Below, piece after piece: positions 25,878-34,632 of a DNA stretch of 64,000 nt (the first letter of the stretch is position 1; each line of letters opens with the position of its first letter). Source of the stretch: an uncultured Eubacteriales bacterium (GTDB taxonomy: Bacteria; Bacillota; Clostridia; Lachnospirales; Lachnospiraceae); the NCBI GenBank assembly GCA_900549105.1, contig URND01000003.1:1-64000 (forward strand). The letters run 5' to 3'. A program made the translations under genes and the position numbers. Under the pieces are notes generated by a model. It made no database searches, was not told the origin of the DNA, and saw only the letters and a program-made list of their open reading frames with translations.

Positions 25878-27101
25878 TTAACTGCGATAGTCTGCATTAA
25901 TCTTTACATAATCATAGGTCAAATCACAACCCCAGGCTGTTGCTTTGGCATCACCCATTTTCACATCGGCGATGGCCGTCACTTCCGGCTCAGAGAGAAT
26001 CTTTGTCGCCTCTTCCTCGCTGTATCCGGCGGACACGCCGTTTTCCATAATTTTAATCTTTCCGGCGGCGCTTTCAAAGTACAAATCCACCACTTCCGGG
26101 TCAAACTGAACGCCTGAATAGCCCATGGCGCATAAAATACGTCCCCAATTGGCATCATGGCCGTAAATAGCCGCTTTTGTCAGACTGGAAGTCACAACAG
26201 ACTTACTCAGAATTACCGCATCCTGCTTTGTTTTCGCACCGATAATCTTCACTTCAAAAAGGGCCGTCGCTCCCTCGCCATCTCCGGCAATTTTCCGGCA
26301 CAGGTAAGTATTTACCATATTTAAAGCCTTTTTAAAGGTTTCAAAATCTTCGCCCTTTTCAGTGATTTCCGGGTTCCCGGCCATACCATTTGCCAGAAGA
26401 AGCACCGTATCATTGGTGGATGTATCCCCGTCAACAGAAACCATATTGTATGTGTCTTTAATATCCTCGCTCAACGCTTCCTGCAGCAATTCTTTGGAAA
26501 TCGCCGCATCCGTTGTGATAAATCCAAGCATTGTACACATATTCGGATGAATCATGCCCGAGCCTTTGCACATACCGCCCATTGTCACCGTTTTTCCGCC
26601 AAGGGTAAATTCAACGGCAATTTCCTTCGGCACTGTATCCGTTGTCATGATTGCTTTGGCTGCCTCGTGGCCGGCCTCAATTGTATCTGTCTTAATTTCT
26701 GCCAGTTTGGCGGAACCCGCCTTAATCCGCTCAATCGGAAGCTGCATGCCGATAACGCCGGTGGAAGCCACCAGCACGCTTGTCTCCGGAATATTTAAGA
26801 TTTCTGCAGCGCCGGAGGCTGTTTCTCTGCAATAGCCATAGCCTTCCGCCCCTGTACAGGCATTGGCAATGCCCGAATTAATGACAACTGCCTGAGCATA
26901 CGGCGCATTTCTGACAATTTCCTGGTCCCATTTCACCGGCGCCGCCTTGACAACATTTGTCGTAAAGGTTCCTGCCGCCGCGCACGGCTTCCGGCTGTAA
27001 ATCATAGCCATATCTGTCCGGCCTTTATATTTAATCTCTGCTGCTGTCGCAGCCGCTTCAAATCCCTTCGCAGCGGTAACGCCGCCTTCGATTGTTTTCA
27101 T
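25878..27101 (-). CDS. argJ: Ornithine acetyltransferase / N-acetylglutamate synthase
   Basis: 407 residues. The autocleavage site is the CTMLGFITTDA segment, where the nucleophilic Thr begins the beta chain (family consensus ATML). GSGMIHPNMC precedes it, as in known members. It recycles the acetyl group in the cyclic arginine pathway and may also make acetylglutamate. The ATG at 27101 has AGGAGG 6 bases upstream; an ATG two codons earlier is too close. Confidence 0.96.
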   Translation of the reverse strand: MKTIEGGVTAAKGFEAAATAAEIKYKGRTDMAMIYSRKPCAAAGTFTTNVVKAAPVKWDQEIVRNAPYAQAVVINSGIANACTGAEGYGYCRETASGAAEILNIPETSVLVASTGVIGMQLPIERIKAGSAKLAEIKTDTIEAGHEAAKAIMTTDTVPKEIAVEFTLGGKTVTMGGMCKGSGMIHPNMCTMLGFITTDAAISKELLQEALSEDIKDTYNMVSVDGDTSTNDTVLLLANGMAGNPEITEKGEDFETFKKALNMVNTYLCRKIAGDGEGATALFEVKIIGAKTKQDAVILSKSVVTSSLTKAAIYGHDANWGRILCAMGYSGVQFDPEVVDLYFESAAGKIKIMENGVSAGYSEEEATKILSEPEVTAIADVKMGDAKATAWGCDLTYDYVKINADYRS

Positions 27102-27112
27102 CTTCATCCTCC

Positions 27113-28153
27113 TTATGGAAACATCGGTACCAGATTCAGTCCCTCGGCCTCATCCAGCCCAAAGATAAGATTCATATTCTGAACCGCCTGTCCGGCCGCA
27201 CCTTTTACCAGGTTATCCAAAGCGCCCATCATAACAACCCGGCGGGTACGCTCATCCACCTTAAAGTTGATATCCGTATAGTTGCTTCCCTCCACCCATC
27301 GGGTTTCCGGGCAGACGCCCGCATCCAGCACGCGGACAAATTTTTCATCTTTATAATATTTATCATAAGCGGCACGGATATCGGTTTCCGTCACCCCTTC
27401 TTTCAAATTTGCATAAGCCGTCACAAGAATTCCCCGGTTCATCGGCACCAGATGGGGAGTGAAGTTCAATAAAACCGGTTCGCCTGCCGCATAACCGAGC
27501 TGTTCCTCAATCTCCGGCGTATGGCGGTGGGTTGTGACGCCGTAAGCTTTGATGCTTTCATTCACTTCGCAGAAAAGATTATCTGCTTTGGCTCCCCGGC
27601 CTGCCCCGGAAGTTCCCGACTTTGCATCAATGATAATGGACTGGGCGTCAATCAGCCCCTCTTTTACCAAAGGATAGGCTGTCAAAATGGAACAGGTTGT
27701 ATAGCATCCCGGATTGGCAATCAGCCGGGCCCCTTTAATATCTTCTCTGTTAATTTCGCAGAGACCATAAACCGCTTCAGGAATAAATTCCGGAGAGGCA
27801 TGCTTAATGCCGTACCATTTTTCATAAACCGATACATCTTTTATACGGAAATCCGCGCTCAGATCAATAATCTTTACTTTATTTAAAATATCTTCGCTGA
27901 CAAGAGATGCGCAGAGCCCCTGAGGTGTCGCTGTAAAAATCACGTCAACGGCCTCCGCCAGTTCCTCCAGATTATCATCCCTGCAGACATCCTCCACAAT
28001 CTGAAACATGTTTCGGAATACATCGTAATATTTCTTATCTATATAACTCCTGGAACCATACCAGACAATTTCCACATCTTTATGGCCAAGAAGCAATCGC
28101 ACGAGTTCCTGTCCGGCGTATCCTGTCGAACCAATAATCCCTGCTTTAATCAT
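27113..28153 (-). CDS. argC: N-acetyl-gamma-glutamyl-phosphate reductase
   Basis: 346 residues. GIIGSTGYAGQELVRLL is the NADP-binding loop and NPGCYTT carries the catalytic Cys150. It is the first gene of argCJBD, separated from argJ by 11 bases, and is read from the TTTACA/TATTAT promoter at 28189-28217. Confidence 0.97.
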   Translation of the reverse strand: MIKAGIIGSTGYAGQELVRLLLGHKDVEIVWYGSRSYIDKKYYDVFRNMFQIVEDVCRDDNLEELAEAVDVIFTATPQGLCASLVSEDILNKVKIIDLSADFRIKDVSVYEKWYGIKHASPEFIPEAVYGLCEINREDIKGARLIANPGCYTTCSILTAYPLVKEGLIDAQSIIIDAKSGTSGAGRGAKADNLFCEVNESIKAYGVTTHRHTPEIEEQLGYAAGEPVLLNFTPHLVPMNRGILVTAYANLKEGVTETDIRAAYDKYYKDEKFVRVLDAGVCPETRWVEGSNYTDINFKVDERTRRVVMMGALDNLVKGAAGQAVQNMNLIFGLDEAEGLNLVPMFP

Positions 28154-28188
28154 AGGTATTTCCCCTTCTTTCTGAAATGTCTTTTCCT

Positions 28189-28217
28189 ATAATAATACAA
28201 TTTAGGAAAGCTGTAAA
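28189..28217 (-). promoter_or_regulatory. Promoter of argCJBD
   Basis: On the minus strand TTTACA (28217-28212) and TATTAT (28194-28189) have a 17-bp spacer and lie about 35 bases before the argC start. Confidence 0.7.
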
Positions 28218-28264
28218 GACATAATTTTAATAAATATTTATGTTTCGTTAAAAATATACATTAT

Positions 28265-28304
28265 TAATGCATATTTTTGCCTTATATCTTATAAAAATGC
28301 AAAA
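28265..28304. promoter_or_regulatory. Two candidate ARG boxes between argC and argG
   Basis: ATAAAAATGCAA at 28291-28302 matches the core of the Bacillus ARG box, and AATGCATATTTTTGCC at 28266-28281 is a similar site in reverse orientation. They lie 48 bases upstream of the argC -35 and 17 bases upstream of the argG -35, so one ArgR-type complex could control both promoters. No argR gene is in the window. Confidence 0.55.
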
Positions 28305-28320
28305 AACACGAAAAAAGATA

Positions 28321-28349
28321 TTGATTTTTATAAAGAAGTGTTGTATATT
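28321..28349 (+). promoter_or_regulatory. Promoter of argG
   Basis: TTGATT (28321-28326) and TATATT (28344-28349) with a 17-bp spacer. It gives a leader of about 120 bases that contains a full copy of the 72-bp repeat. Confidence 0.7.
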
Positions 28350-28372
28350 ATGTGAGGACTACAAAAAACATA

Positions 28373-28444
28373 CCTTATCGCGCGAAGCTTGACGCAGCGC
28401 GCCCATGCGCAGCATCTGACATGCGGTATGCCTGAAAAGGTATG
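28373..28444 (+). repeat. 72-bp dispersed repeat, copy 1 (argG leader)
   Basis: Begins CCTTATCGCGCGAAGCTTGA and ends AAGGTATG. It aligns over the full 72 bases with the copies at 54291-54362, 60204-60275 and 60276-60347 (which are on the opposite strand). It lies between the argG promoter and its ribosome binding site. The open frame seen in other copies is interrupted here by TGA near the end. Confidence 0.85.
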
Positions 28445-28476
28445 AAGATAAAATAGAATTTCAGGAGGTCATTATT

Positions 28477-29700
28477 ATGAAAGAAAAAGTCATTTTAGCC
28501 TATTCCGGCGGCCTGGACACCACCGCAATTATTCCATGGCTGAAAGAGAATTTTGATTATGAAGTTATCTGCTGCTGTATCGACTGCGGTCAGGGCGAGG
28601 AATTGGACGGACTTGAAGAACGTGCCAAATTATCCGGCGCTTCCAAATTATATATCGAAAACATTATTGATGAGTTCTGCGATGAATATATTGTTCCATG
28701 CGTACAGGCCGGCGCCGTTTATGAAAATAAATATCTCCTCGGCACATCGATGGCCCGCCCGGTCATTGCAAAACGGCTTGTAGAAATTGCCCGCAAGGAA
28801 AATGCTTCCGCTATCTGCCACGGCGCTACCGGAAAAGGCAATGACCAGATTCGTTTTGAATTAGGCATCAAGGCTCTTGCCCCGGATATCAAGATCATCG
28901 CTCCATGGCGTATGACGGATGTATGGACCATGCAGTCCCGTGAAGATGAAATCGAATACTGCAGACAGCACGGCATCGACCTTCCATTTGATGCCAGCCA
29001 CAGCTACAGCCGTGACCGTAACTTATGGCATATCAGCCATGAGGGACTGGAACTGGAAGATCCGGCCAACGAGCCAAATTATGACGACCTTCTTGTCCTC
29101 GGCGTGACGCCGGAAAAGGCCCCGGATGAAGCCGAATATGTAACCATGACTTTTGAAGCCGGCGTTCCTAAAACATTAAACGGTCAGACTATGAAAGTTT
29201 CTGAAATTATCACTGAATTAAATAAGCTCGGCGGCAAACACGGTATCGGCATCGTTGATATCGTTGAAAATCGTGTCGTTGGCATGAAATCCAGAGGCGT
29301 CTATGAAACACCGGGCGGAACGATTCTCATGGAAGCCCATGACCAGTTGGAAGAACTGGTTCTTGACCGGGCTACAATGGAAGTTAAAAAAGATATGGGC
29401 AACAAGATGGCTCAGATTGTTTACGAGGGCAAATGGTTCACTCCGCTTCGTGAGGCTGTCCAGGCTTTCGTGGAATCCACCCAGAAATATGTCACCGGCG
29501 AAGTTAAATTCAAGCTTTACAAAGGCAATATCATCAAAGCCGGAACAACTTCTCCATATTCCCTGTACAGTGAATCTCTGGCTTCCTTCACAACCGGCGA
29601 ACTGTATGACCATCATGATGCCTCCGGCTTCATTACCTTATTCGGACTTCCATTAAAGGTTCGTGCAATGATGCTGGCTGAAAATGAAAAAAATAAATAA
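28477..29700 (+). CDS. argG: Argininosuccinate synthase
   Basis: 407 residues with the PP-loop ATP motif [17 protein letters not shown]-like segment [15 protein letters not shown] and the RDRNLWHIS motif. It joins citrulline and aspartate. CAGGAGG precedes the ATG at 28477. It is divergent from argCJBD; argF and argH are not in the window. Confidence 0.97.
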   Translation: MKEKVILAYSGGLDTTAIIPWLKENFDYEVICCCIDCGQGEELDGLEERAKLSGASKLYIENIIDEFCDEYIVPCVQAGAVYENKYLLGTSMARPVIAKRLVEIARKENASAICHGATGKGNDQIRFELGIKALAPDIKIIAPWRMTDVWTMQSREDEIEYCRQHGIDLPFDASHSYSRDRNLWHISHEGLELEDPANEPNYDDLLVLGVTPEKAPDEAEYVTMTFEAGVPKTLNGQTMKVSEIITELNKLGGKHGIGIVDIVENRVVGMKSRGVYETPGGTILMEAHDQLEELVLDRATMEVKKDMGNKMAQIVYEGKWFTPLREAVQAFVESTQKYVTGEVKFKLYKGNIIKAGTTSPYSLYSESLASFTTGELYDHHDASGFITLFGLPLKVRAMMLAENEKNK

Positions 29701-29715
29701 TCTTCTGAGATAAAC

Positions 29716-29763
29716 TTGACAACAAAAAACGCTCTGCCTTATAGTAAAGGGAAGAGCGTTTTT
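29716..29763 (+). promoter_or_regulatory. Overlapping argG terminator and DUF1576 promoter
   Basis: AAAAACGCTCT (29725-29735) and AGAGCGTTTTT (29753-29763) form the argG terminator. TTGACA (29716-29721) and TATAGT (29740-29745, spacer 18) form a promoter for the next gene, with its -10 in the loop. One sequence thus ends one transcript and starts another. Confidence 0.65.
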
Positions 29764-29786
29764 GCTTCAGGTTGGAGGAATTTTTT

Positions 29787-31100
29787 ATGCGTTTTACAAC
29801 TCACATTGGTTTTACAAAAAGAATACATAAGGAACATAAGCCCTTATCCCGAAATCTCCAGTATATTTTACTGTCGCTGGCTCCCGGATATTTTCTGCTC
29901 TGGGGCCTGCTGCTTCAGCCCTTTCCGGAGATGGTCCGGGGCCTGATGAGAATTTTTGTTGAACCGGATTTTTTGATTACGGATTATGTGGCCGTCGGCG
30001 GTGCGGGCGCAGCCCTTGTCAACGCCAGTCTGATTACCCTTATGTGCATCGCCCTCATGTATTTTCTGAACATGAATATTGAAGGCAGCTCCATTGCCGC
30101 CCTTTCCCTCATGCTCGGCTTCTCTTTATTCGGCAAAAACCTTGTCAATATATGGAGCATCATCCTTGGCGTTTTTATTTATGCGAAATATCATAAAACC
30201 CATTTATCCAATTACCTCTATATAGGTTTTTATGGCACAAGTTTGTCTCCAATCATTACCCAGACAATCCAATTCGGCCATTTTTCTCTGCCGGTCCGCC
30301 TGGCTATGAGCCTTCTTGTCGGTATTATCATCGGTTTTGTGATGCCGCCGCTGTGCGCCCATTTTTATAATACCCACAAAGGTTATTCCCTTTACAATGG
30401 CGGTTTTACCGCCGGCATTATCGCCACGGTGATTATATCTATTTACAAATCCTTTGGCCTGGCCCTTGAAAGCCGAAAGCTCTGGGCCGCCGGTTATAAT
30501 ATACCGTTTTCAGAAATTCTTATTTCTTTTTTCGTTATTTTGATTTTTATCGGAGCCCTGACCGATAAAAACGCTTTCAGGAAATATTGGAACATTTTAA
30601 AGTATCCGGGCCTTAGCGGTACAGATTTTACCTTCAGCGAAGGTTTCAGCCCAACGTTAATCAACATGGGAATTGATGGGATTTTCTGCACCCTTTATCT
30701 TCTTGCGATTGGCGCTGAACTCAACGGGGCCAGCATCGGAGGCATTTTTACCGTTGTCGGCTTTTCCGCCACCGGTAAAACATTGCGCAACATCACGCCG
30801 ATCATGCTCGGCATAACGCTTTTGGCCGCCCTTTCCGGCAGCTACACGGTAACTGATCCGGCTGTTGTTCTTGCCCTCATGTTTGGCACAACCATCGCGC
30901 CGATTGCGGGCCAGTACGGTTTCCTTATCGGCATCCTTGCCGGGTTCCTTCATGCTGCCGTTGTTCTGAATATCGGTATTGTTTACTCTGGAATGAATTT
31001 ATATAATAACGGTTTTGCCGGAGGCATTGTTGCTGCGTTTCTTGTTCCGATCATCAAATCCATTCAAAACCGTCAGGCCAAAGTCAAAGGTGTTTTATAA
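29787..31100 (+). CDS. DUF1576 multi-pass membrane protein
   Basis: 437 residues with about twelve hydrophobic segments and two related halves: NGGFTAGIIATVIIS in one and NNGFAGGIVAAFLVPI in the other, each preceded by an H-x-GYSLYN or GMNLYN motif. I recognise the family as DUF1576, of unknown function and probably a transporter. GGAGG precedes ATG 29787; a TTG five codons earlier lies inside that site. Confidence 0.85.
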   Translation: MRFTTHIGFTKRIHKEHKPLSRNLQYILLSLAPGYFLLWGLLLQPFPEMVRGLMRIFVEPDFLITDYVAVGGAGAALVNASLITLMCIALMYFLNMNIEGSSIAALSLMLGFSLFGKNLVNIWSIILGVFIYAKYHKTHLSNYLYIGFYGTSLSPIITQTIQFGHFSLPVRLAMSLLVGIIIGFVMPPLCAHFYNTHKGYSLYNGGFTAGIIATVIISIYKSFGLALESRKLWAAGYNIPFSEILISFFVILIFIGALTDKNAFRKYWNILKYPGLSGTDFTFSEGFSPTLINMGIDGIFCTLYLLAIGAELNGASIGGIFTVVGFSATGKTLRNITPIMLGITLLAALSGSYTVTDPAVVLALMFGTTIAPIAGQYGFLIGILAGFLHAAVVLNIGIVYSGMNLYNNGFAGGIVAAFLVPIIKSIQNRQAKVKGVL

Positions 31101-31182
31101 AAAGTGAACTCTTCTTGATTCGCATTGCTTTCTTAATTCAATCGGTTTCAATAAGATTCCACGCCTTTCCATGTTTCTTCCC

Positions 31183-31210
31183 TTGACAATCCCCTGCCTG
31201 AAACTATAAT
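31183..31210 (+). promoter_or_regulatory. Promoter of the 480-residue HTH protein gene
   Basis: TTGACA (31183-31188), 16-bp spacer, TATAAT (31205-31210), about 50 bases before the ATG. A near-consensus promoter. Confidence 0.75.
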
Positions 31211-31260
31211 TTTACCCATAAGCTGCGAAAAAAGCTGCTGAAAAATAAGGGGGAAGGGCA

Positions 31261-32703
31261 ATGACTGCATATGGAAATTTATTAAAAGCGCTGATTGATT
31301 TTTCAGACTCAAAATTATCTTTCATCTCTGAAAAAACAGGGTATGACATATCCTACATCAGCAAATGGTGTACTCAGGGCAGGCTTCCGGCTTCCAAGGC
31401 CGTGCCGCAGATTAACCGCATACTTGCCGAATGTTTTTCTCATGAAATTATCCGGCAGCATAGCCTGATACGTTTTATGAAAACCTTTTCCGTCCAGGCG
31501 ACAGAAGAATCCCTTGAAACTGTCTTATACGAATTATTGCGAAATGCCTATGATATGTCCTTCCAGGGCCCTTCTGACACTTTAAATCTCCGGTTTCTGT
31601 CTAAACAGAAAGAAATCACCCAATTTTTTAACCAGATATTTCCGGAAATGCTCAATAATTATCAAGAACCTCTGGAAATTTTCTGCACGCTGGAAATCTG
31701 TTCGTTTATCCGGGATGGGCTTGAGATTTTTCCGGCAGACTGGAACCCTGCCTTCAATATCCATGTGAAAATGGCCCTCGACACAGAAGCTCTGACAAAT
31801 GATAAAGATGACTATATGAAAGAGCTTTACTATTTTATTAATTCCCGCAATTATATTTATTTTGATTTTTATGATATGCTCCCGGCCTACGCTATGAATG
31901 TCATTATCGTAAAAAATCATTTAACAATTCTCTGCGTGCTGAATGAAAACAGGAAAATCCTGGCAGTTACCATCATTGAGGACCGTGTTCAGTCCAACGA
32001 AATGCTCCGTCATGCAATGCCTTCCTTTAAGAATCCAAAACTTCTTCTGAAATCATTTTGTCTGAATGACTTTTGCCTTAATAACTACTATCTGAACTTT
32101 TACATGAAAGACAATTTTAAGATTTTACTTACAAAAGGCTTTGAATTTTTTCTGCCGGAAATTTCCTGGACATCCATTCTCAAGATGGCTTCCTGCCAAA
32201 GCCGGGAATACTTTTCCCTGATAAACCAGATTCGAATCACATGGGAAGAAATCTTTGAAAAAAGCATCATTGAATTTTTCCTTTTGAAATCCGCTTTGTA
32301 CAAGTACATCGAAAATGGTGAAATTATTTTTGCCTGCATTTCTTATACAATGACACCGGAAGAAAGAATTCTCCATATAAAAAACACGCTGGATATCTTA
32401 AAGAAGAACCCGAATATCTGCTTCTATGTCATCGATGATGAATCAACGCCAATGTTCCGCAGAAACCTTCGCACGTCCCTTTACTACAATAAAGCAAAAC
32501 TTTTCCTGAAAAATACCGGGCTGCCCCACAAAAATGGCGGACCCATGTACTACACTATACACTCAAAACAAATTCTGAAGCGAACCGAAATATTCCTGGA
32601 CAGGCTCAAATCCAAACCTTATTGCTATGCCTATAATTCTGAGGATGTCCAAAACTTTTATGAAAAATATCAATCCCTGATTGAGCGAATGATTAATTTA
32701 TGA
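31261..32703 (+). CDS. Unknown 480-residue protein with N-terminal HTH-like segment
   Basis: Residues 1-60 (SFISEKTGYDISYISKWCTQ then GRLPASKAVPQINRI) look like a Cro/C1-type helix-turn-helix. The remaining 420 residues are rich in Phe, Tyr, Ile and Lys, without membrane segments, and match no family I know. Proteins of this shape occur as single-gene regulators in Lachnospiraceae. It precedes the receiver-McrB-nuclease genes and reads in the same direction, so it may control them. GGGGGAAGGG lies before the ATG. Confidence 0.6.
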   Translation: MTAYGNLLKALIDFSDSKLSFISEKTGYDISYISKWCTQGRLPASKAVPQINRILAECFSHEIIRQHSLIRFMKTFSVQATEESLETVLYELLRNAYDMSFQGPSDTLNLRFLSKQKEITQFFNQIFPEMLNNYQEPLEIFCTLEICSFIRDGLEIFPADWNPAFNIHVKMALDTEALTNDKDDYMKELYYFINSRNYIYFDFYDMLPAYAMNVIIVKNHLTILCVLNENRKILAVTIIEDRVQSNEMLRHAMPSFKNPKLLLKSFCLNDFCLNNYYLNFYMKDNFKILLTKGFEFFLPEISWTSILKMASCQSREYFSLINQIRITWEEIFEKSIIEFFLLKSALYKYIENGEIIFACISYTMTPEERILHIKNTLDILKKNPNICFYVIDDESTPMFRRNLRTSLYYNKAKLFLKNTGLPHKNGGPMYYTIHSKQILKRTEIFLDRLKSKPYCYAYNSEDVQNFYEKYQSLIERMINL

Positions 32704-32737
32704 GACAAATAACTAACTTTTGTTTAATCTGGAAGAA

Positions 32738-32766
32738 TTGATATTATTTCCAATATAAGGTATAAT
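32738..32766 (+). promoter_or_regulatory. Promoter giving a leaderless receiver-gene transcript
   Basis: TTGATA (32738-32743) and TATAAT (32761-32766) are 17 bp apart. Only seven bases separate the -10 from the ATG at 32774, so transcription would start at or next to the start codon. No Shine-Dalgarno sequence is present. Confidence 0.7.
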
Positions 32767-32773
32767 TTGTCTT

Positions 32774-33157
32774 ATGAAAATATTACATTTAGAAGACGAC
32801 GTTTTTAAAAGAAAAAGGATTGAGCGGGTTTTATGTTCAGCCGGAGTAGATAACAGCATATGGGTTAAAAATCTTGAAGACGGCATTATCTGTATAGAGG
32901 AGGCGCAGAGTAAGTCGGAACCCTATGAGCTGATTATTTCTGATATGTATTATCCGCTGAAAAATGGCGGCAGAGAAGCGGAAGCAGGAACAGAGCTTTT
33001 AAGTATTTTGAAAGACAAAGGCATCGACACGCCGGTGATTATCTGTTCTTCGGCCCGTCTGAGAATTCGAGAAGCCTATGGATGCTTATGGTATTCAGAA
33101 AACAGCGACTGGGACAGACAGCTTGAAGCGCTGCTGCGGAAAATACAGGAGAAGTAA
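32774..33157 (+). CDS. Stand-alone receiver-domain protein
   Basis: 127 residues, a receiver fold without an output domain. Acidic pair in HLEDDVF (residues 7-10), probable phosphoacceptor in ELIISDMYYP, and Ser in IICSSARLR. The conserved Lys near the end of receiver domains is not evident (GCLWYSENSDWDRQL there), so phosphorylation chemistry may be altered or absent. It is followed after 2 bases by the McrB-like gene, so it probably works as a switch or adaptor for the ATPase-nuclease pair. Confidence 0.8.
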   Translation: MKILHLEDDVFKRKRIERVLCSAGVDNSIWVKNLEDGIICIEEAQSKSEPYELIISDMYYPLKNGGREAEAGTELLSILKDKGIDTPVIICSSARLRIREAYGCLWYSENSDWDRQLEALLRKIQEK

Positions 33158-33159
33158 AA

Positions 33160-34632
33160 TTGGATGCAGAAACATTTCGAAAAAATTATATAAGCGATGC
33201 CTATGCGGGTTCTATTGAAGAAAAATTAACCGAATGGTTTGGCGAACCGGAAAAGGAAGATAGCCGATATATATTCCATATCCATGGCCGTATCCTCAAT
33301 CATCATCTGGCGGAGGGCGCTGAAAAAAAAGCGGATAACGTCAAAAAGGCAGACAGCGCCAGTGCAAATATATGGCGCATGCAGGTGGAATTATTCGACC
33401 GCAGATGGCAGGAAATTCCGGATAATCACAGGCCTGTCATTATGGAAGTCGGCAACCGGGACAATGAATTTCATTCAAAGGAATTCATCTCCGGCATTTT
33501 ATATTATGAACCGGAGAAACAGCGGCTTTTCCTGAGCAGGAAAAACATGTACAGAGATTTTCTCTCCTATGTAAAAGAACGCATCGAGGCGGAAGGGCCT
33601 GACGGTTTTCCCTATCAATGCAATCGGAAAGTGCTGGAACAATTTCTGTGCGCCCTAGACACCAATCAGATCATCATTCTTCACGGCGCGCCGGGCATGG
33701 GAAAAACCAGCCTGGTCAAACGGATGGCGGATACCCTCGGCGCAAAATGCCGGATAATCCCCGTTCGTCCAAATTGGGTGGACGGCCAGGATTTGATGGG
33801 ATTTTTCAACCCGGTGGAACACAGGTACTATTCCACGCCATTTCTTGAGGCCCTGTGCGAGGCAAAGGCGCACCCGGAAGGCAGATATTTTATCTGCCTG
33901 GATGAAATGAATCTGTCCCATGCAGAGTACTATTTATCCGATATTCTGAGTGTCATGGAGTCAAAGGAACCCGTACCGCTGTACCCGGAATCTGAGCAAA
34001 AAAATGCCCTTTCCCGGATTGGGCACATTCTTTCGGCCTGCGATGCCAACTCGGTTGAAGCCTTTGATGCCCGCATCGACAGGGAAAATCTGTCCAAAAA
34101 ATATACGCCGGATTTTATGATTCCGGAAAATGTACAATTTATAGGTACTTTGAATATGGATGAAACAACCTGCGATTTGAGTCCGAAAATTATCGACCGC
34201 AGCTTTATTATAAAAGTGACCCGCGATGCAGATACACCGCCGAAAGGCGCGGCGCTTCTCTCCGGCGGCGAGGCGGACGTGCTTTCCCTGCCTTTTGTCC
34301 GGCAACTGTGCGAAACCGTTCATAAAAAGGTGTCCAAACGTATAGAACACCAGCTTTTAACGATGAAAAAAAGAATGGACGCCGGCGGTCTGAGCCGGGA
34401 GATACACTTATATGACTATATGGACTATATTATCGCATGTAAAATTTTACCAATGGTTAATGCCGAAGATATTGAAATGTCCATGGATGACGGCGAGTCT
34501 CTAATCATCGGAGAGCTGCCGATAACCGGCGGAGACTCTGCTCTGGCGGATAACTTTCCTCTATCCGCAGATTATTTAAAAAGTATGTGCGATGTGGAAA
34601 ACCGGGTCATAAATTACTGGAGAATGAACTAA
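33160..34632 (+). CDS. McrB-like AAA+ ATPase/GTPase
   Basis: 490 residues. An unrecognised N-terminal domain of about 165 residues precedes the motor: Walker A GAPGMGKTS (G176 to S184, K182), Walker B ICLDEMN (D248, E249) and the McrB-type sensor segment GTLNMDETT (329-337). McrB proteins assemble into rings that drive a McrC-type nuclease and read DNA through their N-terminal domain. The start is TTG at 33160, 8 bases after GGAG. The nuclease partner begins at the next base after its stop. Confidence 0.85.
   Translation: MDAETFRKNYISDAYAGSIEEKLTEWFGEPEKEDSRYIFHIHGRILNHHLAEGAEKKADNVKKADSASANIWRMQVELFDRRWQEIPDNHRPVIMEVGNRDNEFHSKEFISGILYYEPEKQRLFLSRKNMYRDFLSYVKERIEAEGPDGFPYQCNRKVLEQFLCALDTNQIIILHGAPGMGKTSLVKRMADTLGAKCRIIPVRPNWVDGQDLMGFFNPVEHRYYSTPFLEALCEAKAHPEGRYFICLDEMNLSHAEYYLSDILSVMESKEPVPLYPESEQKNALSRIGHILSACDANSVEAFDARIDRENLSKKYTPDFMIPENVQFIGTLNMDETTCDLSPKIIDRSFIIKVTRDADTPPKGAALLSGGEADVLSLPFVRQLCETVHKKVSKRIEHQLLTMKKRMDAGGLSREIHLYDYMDYIIACKILPMVNAEDIEMSMDDGESLIIGELPITGGDSALADNFPLSADYLKSMCDVENRVINYWRMN

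Noticed and set aside
28373..28444. Riboswitch or T-box in the argG leader
   Set aside because: The leader is almost entirely the dispersed 72-bp repeat, which also occurs at unrelated genes; no T-box or known aptamer motif was seen.
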